Shown piece after piece: positions 1 to 6,253 of a stretch of 7,581 nt of DNA. Each line of letters starts with the position of its first letter. Positions within the stretch are counted from its first letter, which is position 1. The notes under the pieces were generated by a model, which ran no database searches, was not told the DNA's origin, and saw nothing but the letters and a program-made list of their open reading frames with translations. Where the stretch lies: the NCBI GenBank assembly GCA_943914745.1, contig CALUDF010000149.1, positions 1 through 7,581 of the forward strand. Direction: 5' to 3'. The DNA is from an uncultured Bacteriovorax sp. (GTDB taxonomy: Bacteria; Bdellovibrionota; Bacteriovoracia; Bacteriovoracales; Bacteriovoracaceae). Both the position numbers and the translations under genes were made by a program.

Positions 1-498
1 CTTTTTGCCTCGTCAGCAAAAGCTGAGAGCTTTTATGACTTCAAGTATGTCGATACAAATAAAAAAGAAGTTAAGTTCAGCGACTTCAAAGGTAAAACAG
101 TAATGGTCGTCAACATCGCCACTCGCTGTGGATTTACCGGACAACTTGATGACATTGAAAAACTTTACCAAAAATATAAAGAGAAGAATTTTGTTGTCGT
201 GGGTTTTCCAAGCAATGATTTCTTAGGTCAGTCGCCAGAATCCAATGAAGAGATCGCCAAGTTTTGCCGCTTAAAATACGGAGCGACTTTTCCTATCGTT
301 GAAAAACAAGTAGTCAAGGGAGACGAGATCACTCCTCTCTACAAGTGGCTTACGACTCAAAAGGGATATGAAGGAAGTATCGGCTGGAACTTCGTGAAAT
401 TTGTGATCAACAAAGAAGGTCAGGTTGTCGGGCGCTTCAGCTCTAAAGTAGAACCTCTCGATGAGAGTGTGACTAAGAACATTGAAAAAGTTCTTTAG
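1..498 (+). CDS. Glutathione peroxidase family protein, exported, 5'-truncated
   Basis: A thiol peroxidase of the glutathione peroxidase family that reduces hydrogen peroxide or lipid hydroperoxides. The frame is open from base 1, so the start lies outside the window; 165 codons are present. The first residues end in Ala-Lys-Ala followed by Glu, a typical signal peptidase I site (cleavage after in-window residue 8), so the enzyme is probably periplasmic. The catalytic tetrad is visible: peroxidatic Cys43 in TRCGFTGQ, Gln77 in the FLGQ segment, and Trp129-Asn130 in GWNFVKF. The active residue is Cys, not selenocysteine. Cys89 in FCRLKYGATFPI sits where thioredoxin-dependent members have their resolving Cys, so thioredoxin-like reductants are more likely than glutathione. 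The usual FPCNQF segment is FPSNDF here, so that extra Cys is Ser. A methionine at base 103 is internal and not the start, because the conserved fold begins before it. It is convergent with the methyltransferase gene that ends 2 bases away. Confidence 0.93.
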   Translation, partial: LFASSAKAESFYDFKYVDTNKKEVKFSDFKGKTVMVVNIATRCGFTGQLDDIEKLYQKYKEKNFVVVGFPSNDFLGQSPESNEEIAKFCRLKYGATFPIVEKQVVKGDEITPLYKWLTTQKGYEGSIGWNFVKFVINKEGQVVGRFSSKVEPLDESVTKNIEKVL

Positions 499-500
499 TC

Positions 501-1418
501 TTATTCAGCGAAAATTAAAAACTCTTGTTTGTGTGATGGTAACTGAGTTGCCATCACAACCTTAAGCCCCATCTTCCCCATGATGTTCAAATACATCGGC
601 ACGCGGGAAACCAATTCAAACTTTGTCATCTTGAGCGTGATGAAGGCTCCTTTCAAAGAGGGTCTCACGGCCTCAACAACTTTTTCAATCTCTCTTAAAG
701 ACCCTTCTGGCGCAAGATTCATATCAACATATAACCACTGCACATGATCTTTTAATGAGGAGACATGAAAGTCCTGAATTGATTCTCTATGATGAAGGAA
801 ATTCGGATGATCAAGACACACTTGGGCCATCTCTCCTGGATCAATGCCTTCAACTTTCAAACCTTTTTTAAGAAGGGCATACGTTGCTCCCCCTGGGCTT
901 GAGCCAATCTCTAAAGCACACTCTCCAGCAGGAAGATCCACTCCCATGTATTTGAGTCCATCAATCACTTTTAAATAAGCGCGCGATGGAGCTTCTGGAG
1001 GAAGTATGGCGGTACTAAACCCGCCTGGAGTTGGGGAATTGAGAATGCTTGATTTGAATTCACCGAAATAATACTGAGTCTCTGAAACCTTGATAATTTC
1101 TTTAACCCACTCACCTGTTTTATATTCGTAAGTCTCATAGATCTCACCGGCCAGAGAGTAGAAAAGAGCTTTCCCGGCCCACTTAGAGCGGATTTCCTCG
1201 TAAGAGCCTCTTCTGATAAATTTTCCGAAGTGACGGCAAAAGACTGGCCTTAAGGTCTTTCCCAGAGGTCTTGTCTCTTTGAAAGTTAAGAAGCCTTCCG
1301 TTGAGTAAGCAAAAACAAGCTCTGGATATATCAGGCGGATTTCCTCTTTAAGGAACTTCTCCGAGCCTGGGTTGCACAGGAAATAGTAAAAATGAGGTAG
1401 TGATTGTTCGAATGACAT
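501..1418 (-). CDS. RlmM-like 23S rRNA 2'-O-ribose methyltransferase (FtsJ/RrmJ fold)
   Basis: A 305-residue SAM-dependent methyltransferase resembling RlmM, which in E. coli methylates the 2'-OH of C2498 in 23S rRNA. The N-terminus (FLCNPGSEKFLKEEI, residues 13-27) matches the start of the RlmM THUMP-like region. The segment APSRAYLK (143-150) matches the conserved APSRSTLK block. The SAM-binding loop is IGSSPGG at 171-177. The K-D-K-E catalytic tetrad of 2'-O-methyltransferases can be placed at Lys150, Asp232 (in YVDM), Lys263 (in TLKMTK) and Glu299 (in HKQEF). From memory E. coli RlmM is about 60 residues longer; the shortfall here lies in the region between the N-terminal block and APSR. 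The family is confident, but the exact target nucleotide is inferred. The ATG at 1418 has no visible Shine-Dalgarno. The gene is divergent from the radical SAM gene, with 23 bases between the two starts, and its TAA stop is 2 bases from the peroxidase stop. Confidence 0.85.
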   Translation of the reverse strand: MSFEQSLPHFYYFLCNPGSEKFLKEEIRLIYPELVFAYSTEGFLTFKETRPLGKTLRPVFCRHFGKFIRRGSYEEIRSKWAGKALFYSLAGEIYETYEYKTGEWVKEIIKVSETQYYFGEFKSSILNSPTPGGFSTAILPPEAPSRAYLKVIDGLKYMGVDLPAGECALEIGSSPGGATYALLKKGLKVEGIDPGEMAQVCLDHPNFLHHRESIQDFHVSSLKDHVQWLYVDMNLAPEGSLREIEKVVEAVRPSLKGAFITLKMTKFELVSRVPMYLNIMGKMGLKVVMATQLPSHKQEFLIFAE

Positions 1419-1423
1419 AATGT

Positions 1424-1437
1424 GTGCTAAATAGCAC
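1424..1437. repeat. Perfect inverted repeat in the divergent intergenic gap
   Basis: GTGCT-AAAT-AGCAC: two perfect 5-base arms with a 4-base AT spacer. It occupies more than half of the 23-base gap (1419-1441) between the rlmM-like start and the radical SAM ATG. It could be a regulator operator, or form a short RNA hairpin just ahead of either start. The AT core also offers a weak -10 box for the - strand (TATTTA, 1433-1428) with TTGAAT at 1455-1450 as a possible -35, 16 bases apart. There is no T-run, so it is not a terminator. Confidence 0.45.
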
Positions 1438-1441
1438 GTTA

Positions 1442-2338
1442 ATGAACAAATTCAAACGCGTTTATATTGAAATCAGTAATATTTGCAACCTCCAGTGCTC
1501 GTTTTGCCCTGTGGTTGAACGCGACAAGAAAGTCATGCCGGAAGGTATGTTTAGAAGCATTATCGAAAACGTCGCTCCCCATACCGAGCAAGTTTGTTTA
1601 CACCTCATGGGAGAGCCTCTGGCCCATCCTGAATTTGAAGTGATCATTAAGCACTGTGAAGAAACGGGAGTGAGAATCAATCTCACGACCAACGGGATTC
1701 TCTTAAACCGTTATAAGAAACTCCTTTCAATGTCACCTGCTTTTCATCAAATTAATTTTTCCATTCACTCGTTTAAAGACAACTTTAAGAATAAAGATAT
1801 CAATCCATACCTCATGGACATTCTCAATTTCTCCAAGGAGTCTCAGGAGATTCGCCCTGAGCTTTATATCAATTACCGCCTATGGAACATCTTTGAGACG
1901 ACCACTCAAAACGATTCTAACTCCGATATTTTAAAAACCATCGCCAACTTCTTTGAGACAGAAATCAAAGAAGACATCGACGTGGGGAATATTAAAAGTA
2001 AGCGCATCTATAAGCGCGTTTACTTGCATTTTGACTCGCGCTTCGAGTGGCCCAGCCCGCTTATGCCCAAGCAGTCTGAAAACGGTTTTTGCCACGGTCT
2101 CTCTTCTCATATCGGCATCCATGCTGACGGCACGGTCGTTCCTTGTTGCCTCGACAAAGAAGCGCGCATGGACTTAGGAAAAATGCCAGAGACATCCCTT
2201 TCAGACATCCTCATGGGCCAGAGGGCTCGCGCTATGAAAAAGGGCTTCGAGGCAAAAAAACTGGTCGAAGATCTTTGCCAAAGATGCACTTACATTAAGA
2301 GATTTCAACCAGTTAAAGAAGTCCAGGCAAGCATTTAA
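1442..2338 (+). CDS. Radical SAM/SPASM domain protein
   Basis: A 298-residue radical SAM enzyme of unknown substrate. Counting from the ATG at 1442, the 4Fe-4S/SAM motif CNLQCSFC supplies Cys15, Cys19 and Cys22. It is followed by MGEPL (residues 56-60), the GGE-type SAM-binding strand, and by INLTTNG. The C-terminal part has the SPASM pattern: Cys217, then a strand ending HADGTVVPCC (Cys235-Cys236), an LG turn, and CQRC at 279-282. Those cysteines could bind at least one auxiliary iron-sulfur cluster. SPASM enzymes often modify peptides or act in cofactor or sugar pathways, but no precursor peptide or partner enzyme lies nearby, so no substrate is proposed. An in-frame GTG at 1424 would add six residues, but it lies inside the inverted repeat and the protein fold begins at NKFKRVYIE, so I prefer the ATG. 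Neither start has a clear Shine-Dalgarno. Confidence 0.88.
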   Translation: MNKFKRVYIEISNICNLQCSFCPVVERDKKVMPEGMFRSIIENVAPHTEQVCLHLMGEPLAHPEFEVIIKHCEETGVRINLTTNGILLNRYKKLLSMSPAFHQINFSIHSFKDNFKNKDINPYLMDILNFSKESQEIRPELYINYRLWNIFETTTQNDSNSDILKTIANFFETEIKEDIDVGNIKSKRIYKRVYLHFDSRFEWPSPLMPKQSENGFCHGLSSHIGIHADGTVVPCCLDKEARMDLGKMPETSLSDILMGQRARAMKKGFEAKKLVEDLCQRCTYIKRFQPVKEVQASI

Positions 2339-2347
2339 GCTTTCTTC

Positions 2348-2353
2348 TATAAT
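2348..2353 (+). promoter_or_regulatory. Consensus -10 box (TATAAT) upstream of the small membrane protein gene
   Basis: A perfect TATAAT lies 10 bases after the radical SAM stop and 41 bases before the ATG at 2395. It would start RNA near 2360 with a leader of about 35 bases. No good -35 is seen; the best is CAGGCA at 2324-2329 with an 18-base spacer, matching 3 of 6 positions. It may drive the membrane protein gene and possibly the coaBC-panC-hflX run beyond it. Confidence 0.4.
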
Positions 2354-2394
2354 ATCCGATAGGAAGACTACAATATTCCCTTCGAGGCTATCCC

Positions 2395-2664
2395 ATGACC
2401 GAACAAGAGTTGCAACAAAAAAGGCAGGAGTTCCGTGACCAAGAGGTCATGAATAAGATTAGCCATTATTCAACTTCAACGGCGGAATACCGGACTCAAG
2501 TCCTAAAATCAAATTACACCTATAAAACAGTCGATAAAAGCCTCGGAAAGATGGGCTGGTTCCTGGTTGTCACACAGGCAACTTTTTTAGTTTTTTTCTC
2601 CGCGCTTTTCATCTTTAGTTACATCCCGCACACTAAGAAAATCGTCACCATGGTCATGCCATAA
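2395..2664 (+). CDS. Small single-pass membrane protein, function unknown
   Basis: An 89-residue protein that I do not recognise. The first ~53 residues are hydrophilic and rich in Gln, Glu, Arg and Lys at the N-terminus (TEQELQQKRQEFRDQE), compatible with a short helix. One hydrophobic segment of about 24 residues follows (WFLVVTQATFLVFFSALFIFSYI, given here as residues 55-77 with its key aromatic and aliphatic content) and then a short tail PHTKKIVTMVMP. There is no signal peptidase site or lipobox, so it is predicted to stay anchored in the inner membrane. The start is well supported by GAGG at 2384-2387, 7 bases before the ATG, and a TATAAT box further upstream. It lies 36 bases ahead of coaBC and may be cotranscribed with it, but nothing in the sequence ties it to coenzyme A synthesis. 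Codon usage resembles that of the neighbours. Confidence 0.75.
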   Translation: MTEQELQQKRQEFRDQEVMNKISHYSTSTAEYRTQVLKSNYTYKTVDKSLGKMGWFLVVTQATFLVFFSALFIFSYIPHTKKIVTMVMP

Positions 2665-2665
2665 A

Positions 2666-2694
2666 TTGCAAACATGCGCCTTTTATGAAATATT
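2666..2694 (+). promoter_or_regulatory. Candidate promoter directly ahead of coaBC
   Basis: TTGCAA (2666-2671, 4 of 6 to TTGACA) and AATATT (2689-2694, 4 of 6 to TATAAT) are separated by 17 bases. The predicted RNA start falls on or next to the A of the coaBC ATG at 2701, which would give a leaderless message. This fits the absence of a Shine-Dalgarno, but the match is weak and may be chance in AT-rich intergenic DNA. Confidence 0.25.
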
Positions 2695-2700
2695 CCTTCA

Positions 2701-3927
2701 ATGAGAATATTGTTAGGCGTAAGCGGTTCAATCTCGGCTTACAAATCATTAGACATTGCCCGCGGACTTGTTAAGAAAGGACATGAGGTTAAAGTTATTT
2801 TAACTGAAGGTGCTTTGAAATTCGTCGTTCCTGAAGTCTTCACTTATTTAGGCGTGAGTGACGTCTATAAGGCCCAGGATGATTTCGTTCACAAACACGT
2901 CCTGCACATCGACCTCGCCCGCTGGTGTGACGTCTTTGCCATTGCTCCCGTCTCGGCCAACACTCTTTCTCGCTTGGCCCAAGGTCAGGCTTCAGATCTA
3001 CTCTCATCAGTTTTTCTGGCACTTGAGCCTCACAAGAACACTCTTATTTTTCCAGCGATGAACACCAACATGCTTCATCACCCTTTTACGGAAAAAAACA
3101 TTGAGGACATCAAAAAACTCAAAACACTAAAAAATCTCTTCATCTCTCCTACCGACGCTGGCATTTTAGCTTGCGAAGAAGTGGGACTTGGAAAGCTTCC
3201 TAACGTTGATGAGATCATTGAAATTATCCCGACACTCATACGCCCCATTATAAATCCTGATCAAAAAGTCATTTTAGCGACGACGGGAGCGACGATTGTC
3301 CCTCTTGATCCAGTCCGCTACCTGACGAATTCATCATCGGGGATCACGGGGTACTACCTGGCAGAAGCCGCCCTGTCGTTAGGACATAAAGTCGTCATGA
3401 TTGCAGGGGCGCACTCAACGGCAAAACTTAATCTTTTTTCCAAGCATCCAAACTTCAAACTTATCCGCGCCAAGACGGTTGAGGAAATGAAAGAAGCCGT
3501 TCACTCACACCTAAGTGATGCCGATCTCTACATCAGCTCGGCCGCCATTTCTGATATTGAGTTTGATGTCTCAGAATCAAAGATCAAAAAAGACTCTCTG
3601 GGCGACAGCCTGAAAATTAAGCCGGCAACGGACATATTAAAAACAGTGCTGGAAAAAAAGAGCGCCAAACTTAAGGTCGTGGGCTTTGCCGCTGAAACGG
3701 ACCCAAGTGACTCTGTCTTAAACAAGAAGATGCAATCAAAACCAGTTGATCTTTTAGTTGGAACAAAAGTGAATAATGGACTGACTAAAAATCAGGAAGT
3801 CGCAGGTTTTAATGCTGACTTCGCTGAATACCGCCTGCTCTCTCCTAAAGGCTTTACTTACGAAGGCCTTTTAACTAAAAAAGAACTGGCCCATAAAATC
3901 GTTCTCCAGTTTTTTCCACCAAACTAA
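2701..3927 (+). CDS. coaBC: Bifunctional phosphopantothenoylcysteine decarboxylase / phosphopantothenate-cysteine ligase
   Basis: CoaBC (Dfp) joins cysteine to 4'-phosphopantothenate using CTP, then decarboxylates the product to 4'-phosphopantetheine with FMN, two steps of coenzyme A synthesis in the cytoplasm. The 408-residue length is typical of the fused form. The N-terminal CoaC flavoprotein domain (about 1-180) shows GVSGSISAYK at 6-15, the active-site His69 in HIDLARW, APVSANT at 82-88, the PAMN motif at 118-121, and Cys158 in the substrate-clamp segment GILACEEVGLGK. The C-terminal CoaB domain (about 187-408) has TTGATIVPLDPVR (194-206) followed by TNSSSG, with Asn210 at the known catalytic position. 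It also has the KIKK segment at 294-297 and the VGFAAET block at 327-333. Both active sites look intact. No Shine-Dalgarno precedes the ATG. The stop lies 2 bases before panC, so translation of the two is probably coupled. Confidence 0.96.
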   Translation: MRILLGVSGSISAYKSLDIARGLVKKGHEVKVILTEGALKFVVPEVFTYLGVSDVYKAQDDFVHKHVLHIDLARWCDVFAIAPVSANTLSRLAQGQASDLLSSVFLALEPHKNTLIFPAMNTNMLHHPFTEKNIEDIKKLKTLKNLFISPTDAGILACEEVGLGKLPNVDEIIEIIPTLIRPIINPDQKVILATTGATIVPLDPVRYLTNSSSGITGYYLAEAALSLGHKVVMIAGAHSTAKLNLFSKHPNFKLIRAKTVEEMKEAVHSHLSDADLYISSAAISDIEFDVSESKIKKDSLGDSLKIKPATDILKTVLEKKSAKLKVVGFAAETDPSDSVLNKKMQSKPVDLLVGTKVNNGLTKNQEVAGFNADFAEYRLLSPKGFTYEGLLTKKELAHKIVLQFFPPN

Positions 3928-3929
3928 TC

Positions 3930-4793
3930 ATGATAAAAGTATTTACGACGAAAAAAGATTTCGATCATTTTAGGAATGCGCTCACGAGCGAAAAAATCGG
4001 GCTCGTTCCGACGATGGGGAATTTGCACAAAGGGCACATCTCCCTGCTTGAGAAATCCATTGAAGAAAATAATGTGAGCATCGTCACGATCTTCGTTAAC
4101 CCAAAACAATTTGGACCCAATGAAGACTTTGATAAATACCCGCGAACTCTCGATGCAGACCTGGCGAAAATCTCTTCTGTGGCCCTCCTAATCAGCGCTA
4201 AAAAAGAGATTGTGGTCTTTGCCCCGGGAAGTAACGAGGAGATTTATCCTGAAGGATTTTCGACAACGGTTTCAGTGGGACCAATGACCCAGAAATTTGA
4301 AGGCGCAGTCAGGCCGACTCACTTTGATGGTGTCACAACTGTCGTTCACCGCCTCTTTACTATCACCCGCGCCCACACCGCTTACTTCGGGCAAAAAGAT
4401 GTCCAACAGTGTTTGATCATCAAAAAAATGGTTAAAGACTTGGGAGTCAACATCAACATTCACATTATGCCGATCGTAAGGAATGCTGAAGGGCTCGCTC
4501 TTTCCAGCCGTAACCAATATCTTTCCGAGAGCGAGCGCAGCGAAGCGCTGAGCCTCCCTCAAACACTGTTAAAAGTAGAAAAGCTCATCCGCACCAAACA
4601 AGACTATAAAACGTTTGTTGCTGACATTCTGGCAAACGATAAAAGATGGGACTATTTAGAAGTCCTTGACTCTGACAATATGGAAGCCCCAAGCGATAAG
4701 ACGAGAGAGTTAGTCATCGTTGCGGCCTTTAGATCCGGGACCACCCGCTTACTAGACAATATTCTGGTTCCCACACAAACAGGACATGCTTAG
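3930..4793 (+). CDS. panC: Pantothenate synthetase (pantoate-beta-alanine ligase)
   Basis: PanC condenses pantoate and beta-alanine with ATP, through a pantoyl-adenylate, to give pantothenate, the vitamin precursor of coenzyme A. The 287-residue length is usual. Motifs in order: LVPTMGNLHKGH at 25-36, with the HIGH-like HKGH (33-36) that binds ATP; IFVNPKQFGPNEDFDKYPR at 54-72, which lines the pantoate pocket; the RPTHFDGVTTVV block at 128-139; FGQKDVQQ at 153-160; and GLALSSRN at 188-195, the KMSKS-equivalent loop. The stretch around 83-97 (VALLISAKKEIVVFAP) looks a few residues longer than the common ..GVDVVFAP form but keeps the strand. The ATG is 2 bases after the coaBC stop with no Shine-Dalgarno of its own, and hflX starts 3 bases after its stop. 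The gene thus sits in the middle of a tightly packed unit and shares a pathway with coaBC. Confidence 0.97.
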   Translation: MIKVFTTKKDFDHFRNALTSEKIGLVPTMGNLHKGHISLLEKSIEENNVSIVTIFVNPKQFGPNEDFDKYPRTLDADLAKISSVALLISAKKEIVVFAPGSNEEIYPEGFSTTVSVGPMTQKFEGAVRPTHFDGVTTVVHRLFTITRAHTAYFGQKDVQQCLIIKKMVKDLGVNINIHIMPIVRNAEGLALSSRNQYLSESERSEALSLPQTLLKVEKLIRTKQDYKTFVADILANDKRWDYLEVLDSDNMEAPSDKTRELVIVAAFRSGTTRLLDNILVPTQTGHA

Positions 4794-4796
4794 CCT

Positions 4797-6131
4797 ATGA
4801 TGGATAACGAATTCAATATTGATCCCACTTACCGAGCGACACTTGTCTCTTTGGTGTCTCCCAATTTCCCGGATCATCAGACAGAGAGTGAGTCGAGACG
4901 CTCGATTAATGAATTAAGAGAACTTCTGCGCACTCTAGGTCTTAAGACCGGAGAGGCCCATATCCAGAATAAAAAAGAGATTGATCCGGCCTCTATTTTA
5001 GGTTCCGGAAAATTAAAAGAAATCGCTGAAGCGGCGAAGATGGATGACTCCCAACTGCTTGCTTTTGACTTTGAACTCACGGCCAGGCAAATTGCCAACA
5101 TCAGAAAGATCACGGGTCTCTCAGTCGTTGACCGCGTCCACGTCATTTTAGAAATCTTTGCCAAGCACGCGCGCACTCGCGAAGCTAAAATCCAAATCGA
5201 AATTGCCCGTCTTCAATACATGCTTCCTCGCCTTGCCGGATTCTGGACTCACTTAAACCGCCAGCGCGGGGGTGTCGGGGTTCTTGGTGGTGAAGGGGAA
5301 AAGCAAATCGAGCTCGACCGCCGTATCATCAGGGAGAAAATTGAATTCTACAAGGATGAACTGGTCCAACTTGAAAAACAAAGAATTGTCAGGAAAAAGC
5401 GCCGCGAGAACCAAGCCGTCACTGCGGCCCTCGTAGGATACACCAACGCCGGAAAGTCTTCGATCATGAATCGCCTTTGCCGCGTGGAAATCCTGGAAGA
5501 AAATAAGCTCTTTGCGACTCTTGATTCAACTTACCGCATGCTCAATCCAGACACCAAGCCTCCGATGATCATGATTGATACGGTAGGATTTATTTCTAAC
5601 CTTCCCAACACTTTAATTGACGGATTTAAGACGACGCTTGAGTCTGCACTTGAGGCAGATCTGCTTATTATCGTCTGTGACATCTCAGACCCACACTATG
5701 AAAAACAGTTACAGGTCACCTATGACGTTTTAAAAGAACTTAATGTGACTGATAAAGAAACGATTATCGTCTTCAATAAGAAAGACCAGCTCGATGACGA
5801 CCTTTTAAAGAAGATCGTACTGAGAAAGTACCCAAATAGTTTTCTGGTCTCAAGTTATGACCCGGAAGACATGAAGGCGCTCAGAGAGCATATTGTGAAC
5901 TTCTTCCTCGCTAAACAAGACCATTATGACCTCTTCATCCCCTATGAAGACGGCAGTGCTCACTCCGCGATTCTCTCGAAAACCAACGTGGTGAATACGA
6001 CCAACCATGAAAAAGGAATCTTCTACCGCATCCGCGTGCCTGATTTTCTCTTTGGGAATTTAGGGGTGCAAAAGTACATCTTAGGTCCAAACGACCCAAG
6101 ACCTGAAGAGACGGATTGGTCTACGACTTAA
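4797..6131 (+). CDS. hflX: Ribosome-associated GTPase HflX
   Basis: HflX binds the 50S subunit and, in E. coli and other bacteria, splits stalled or hibernating ribosomes under stress; it acts in the cytoplasm. The 444-residue protein has the N-terminal HflX domain (ILGSGK at 67-72, DRVHVILEIFAKHARTREAK at 112-131) and the linker with GGEGEKQIELDRR (164-176), a variant of the family GPGETQ-E-DRR signature. After a basic helical stretch comes the GTPase domain: P-loop GYTNAGKSS at 214-222, switch I FATLDSTYR at 239-247, DTVGF at 261-265, NKKD at 327-330 and the SS of G5 at 352-353. All G motifs are intact. A C-terminal domain of about 70 residues follows. Two ATGs stand in tandem at 4797 and 4800 and either could start the protein. 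AGGA at 4781-4784 is rather distant. It is the last gene of the coaBC-panC-hflX run. Its last 11 bases overlap a possible small antisense gene. Confidence 0.96.
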   Translation: MMDNEFNIDPTYRATLVSLVSPNFPDHQTESESRRSINELRELLRTLGLKTGEAHIQNKKEIDPASILGSGKLKEIAEAAKMDDSQLLAFDFELTARQIANIRKITGLSVVDRVHVILEIFAKHARTREAKIQIEIARLQYMLPRLAGFWTHLNRQRGGVGVLGGEGEKQIELDRRIIREKIEFYKDELVQLEKQRIVRKKRRENQAVTAALVGYTNAGKSSIMNRLCRVEILEENKLFATLDSTYRMLNPDTKPPMIMIDTVGFISNLPNTLIDGFKTTLESALEADLLIIVCDISDPHYEKQLQVTYDVLKELNVTDKETIIVFNKKDQLDDDLLKKIVLRKYPNSFLVSSYDPEDMKALREHIVNFFLAKQDHYDLFIPYEDGSAHSAILSKTNVVNTTNHEKGIFYRIRVPDFLFGNLGVQKYILGPNDPRPEETDWSTT

Positions 6132-6210
6132 GCCTCAAGAAAACGGCCAATGCAAAAACCGTAATTGTGAGCACGATGCCGAAAATAACAATTTTGGTGT
6201 CTTTATCCAT
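6121..6210 (-). CDS. Possible 29-residue single-helix membrane peptide
   Basis: A short frame from ATG at 6210 to TAG at 6121. The peptide begins MDKDTK, continues with about 19 hydrophobic residues (IVIFGIVLTITVFALAVFL) and ends RLKS. That is the layout of a small inner-membrane protein with a basic C-terminal anchor. It has no Shine-Dalgarno, but a good promoter candidate ends just ahead of the ATG, so a leaderless message is possible. The frame extends upstream to 6318 through DNA that belongs to the kinase gene, and I see no reason to use that longer form. It lies between hflX and the kinase gene and overlaps the hflX end by 11 bases in antisense. I do not recognise a family. The hydrophobic composition could arise by chance in so short a frame, so confidence is limited. 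Confidence 0.4.
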   Translation of the reverse strand: MDKDTKIVIFGIVLTITVFALAVFLRLKS

Positions 6211-6216
6211 TTCTAG

Positions 6217-6245
6217 ATTGTAACAAAAAGCGCAGCACTTGCCAG
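6217..6245 (-). promoter_or_regulatory. Candidate sigma-70-type promoter for the 29-residue peptide
   Basis: Read on the - strand: CTGGCA at 6245-6240 (4 of 6 to TTGACA), a 17-base spacer, and TACAAT at 6222-6217 (5 of 6 to TATAAT). The expected RNA start is at about 6210, the A of the ATG, which would give a leaderless message. The spacing is ideal and the location is noncoding, which makes it more credible than the coaBC candidate. Confidence 0.4.
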
Positions 6246-6253
6246 AGAAAAAT

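Noticed and set aside
1931..2122. 63-codon - strand frame, and other short antisense or out-of-frame runs inside the radical SAM gene
   Set aside because: They overlap the coding region of a clear enzyme and have no independent signals.
2330..2346. AAGC...GCTT followed by pyrimidines after the radical SAM stop, as a terminator
   Set aside because: The stem is only 4 bp with no GC-rich core and no real T-run, too weak to call.
4538..4550. GC-rich inverted repeat CAGCG-AAG-CGCTG inside panC
   Set aside because: It encodes an ordinary Ser/Glu-rich stretch after SSRN, the stem is only 5 bp, and nothing marks it as a regulatory or inserted element.
4877..5176. 99-codon frame on the - strand inside hflX
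   Set aside because: It lies wholly antisense to strongly conserved HflX sequence, the translation has no recognisable domain, and no ribosome-binding site supports it. The same holds for the 96-codon antisense frame inside panC at 4272-4562.
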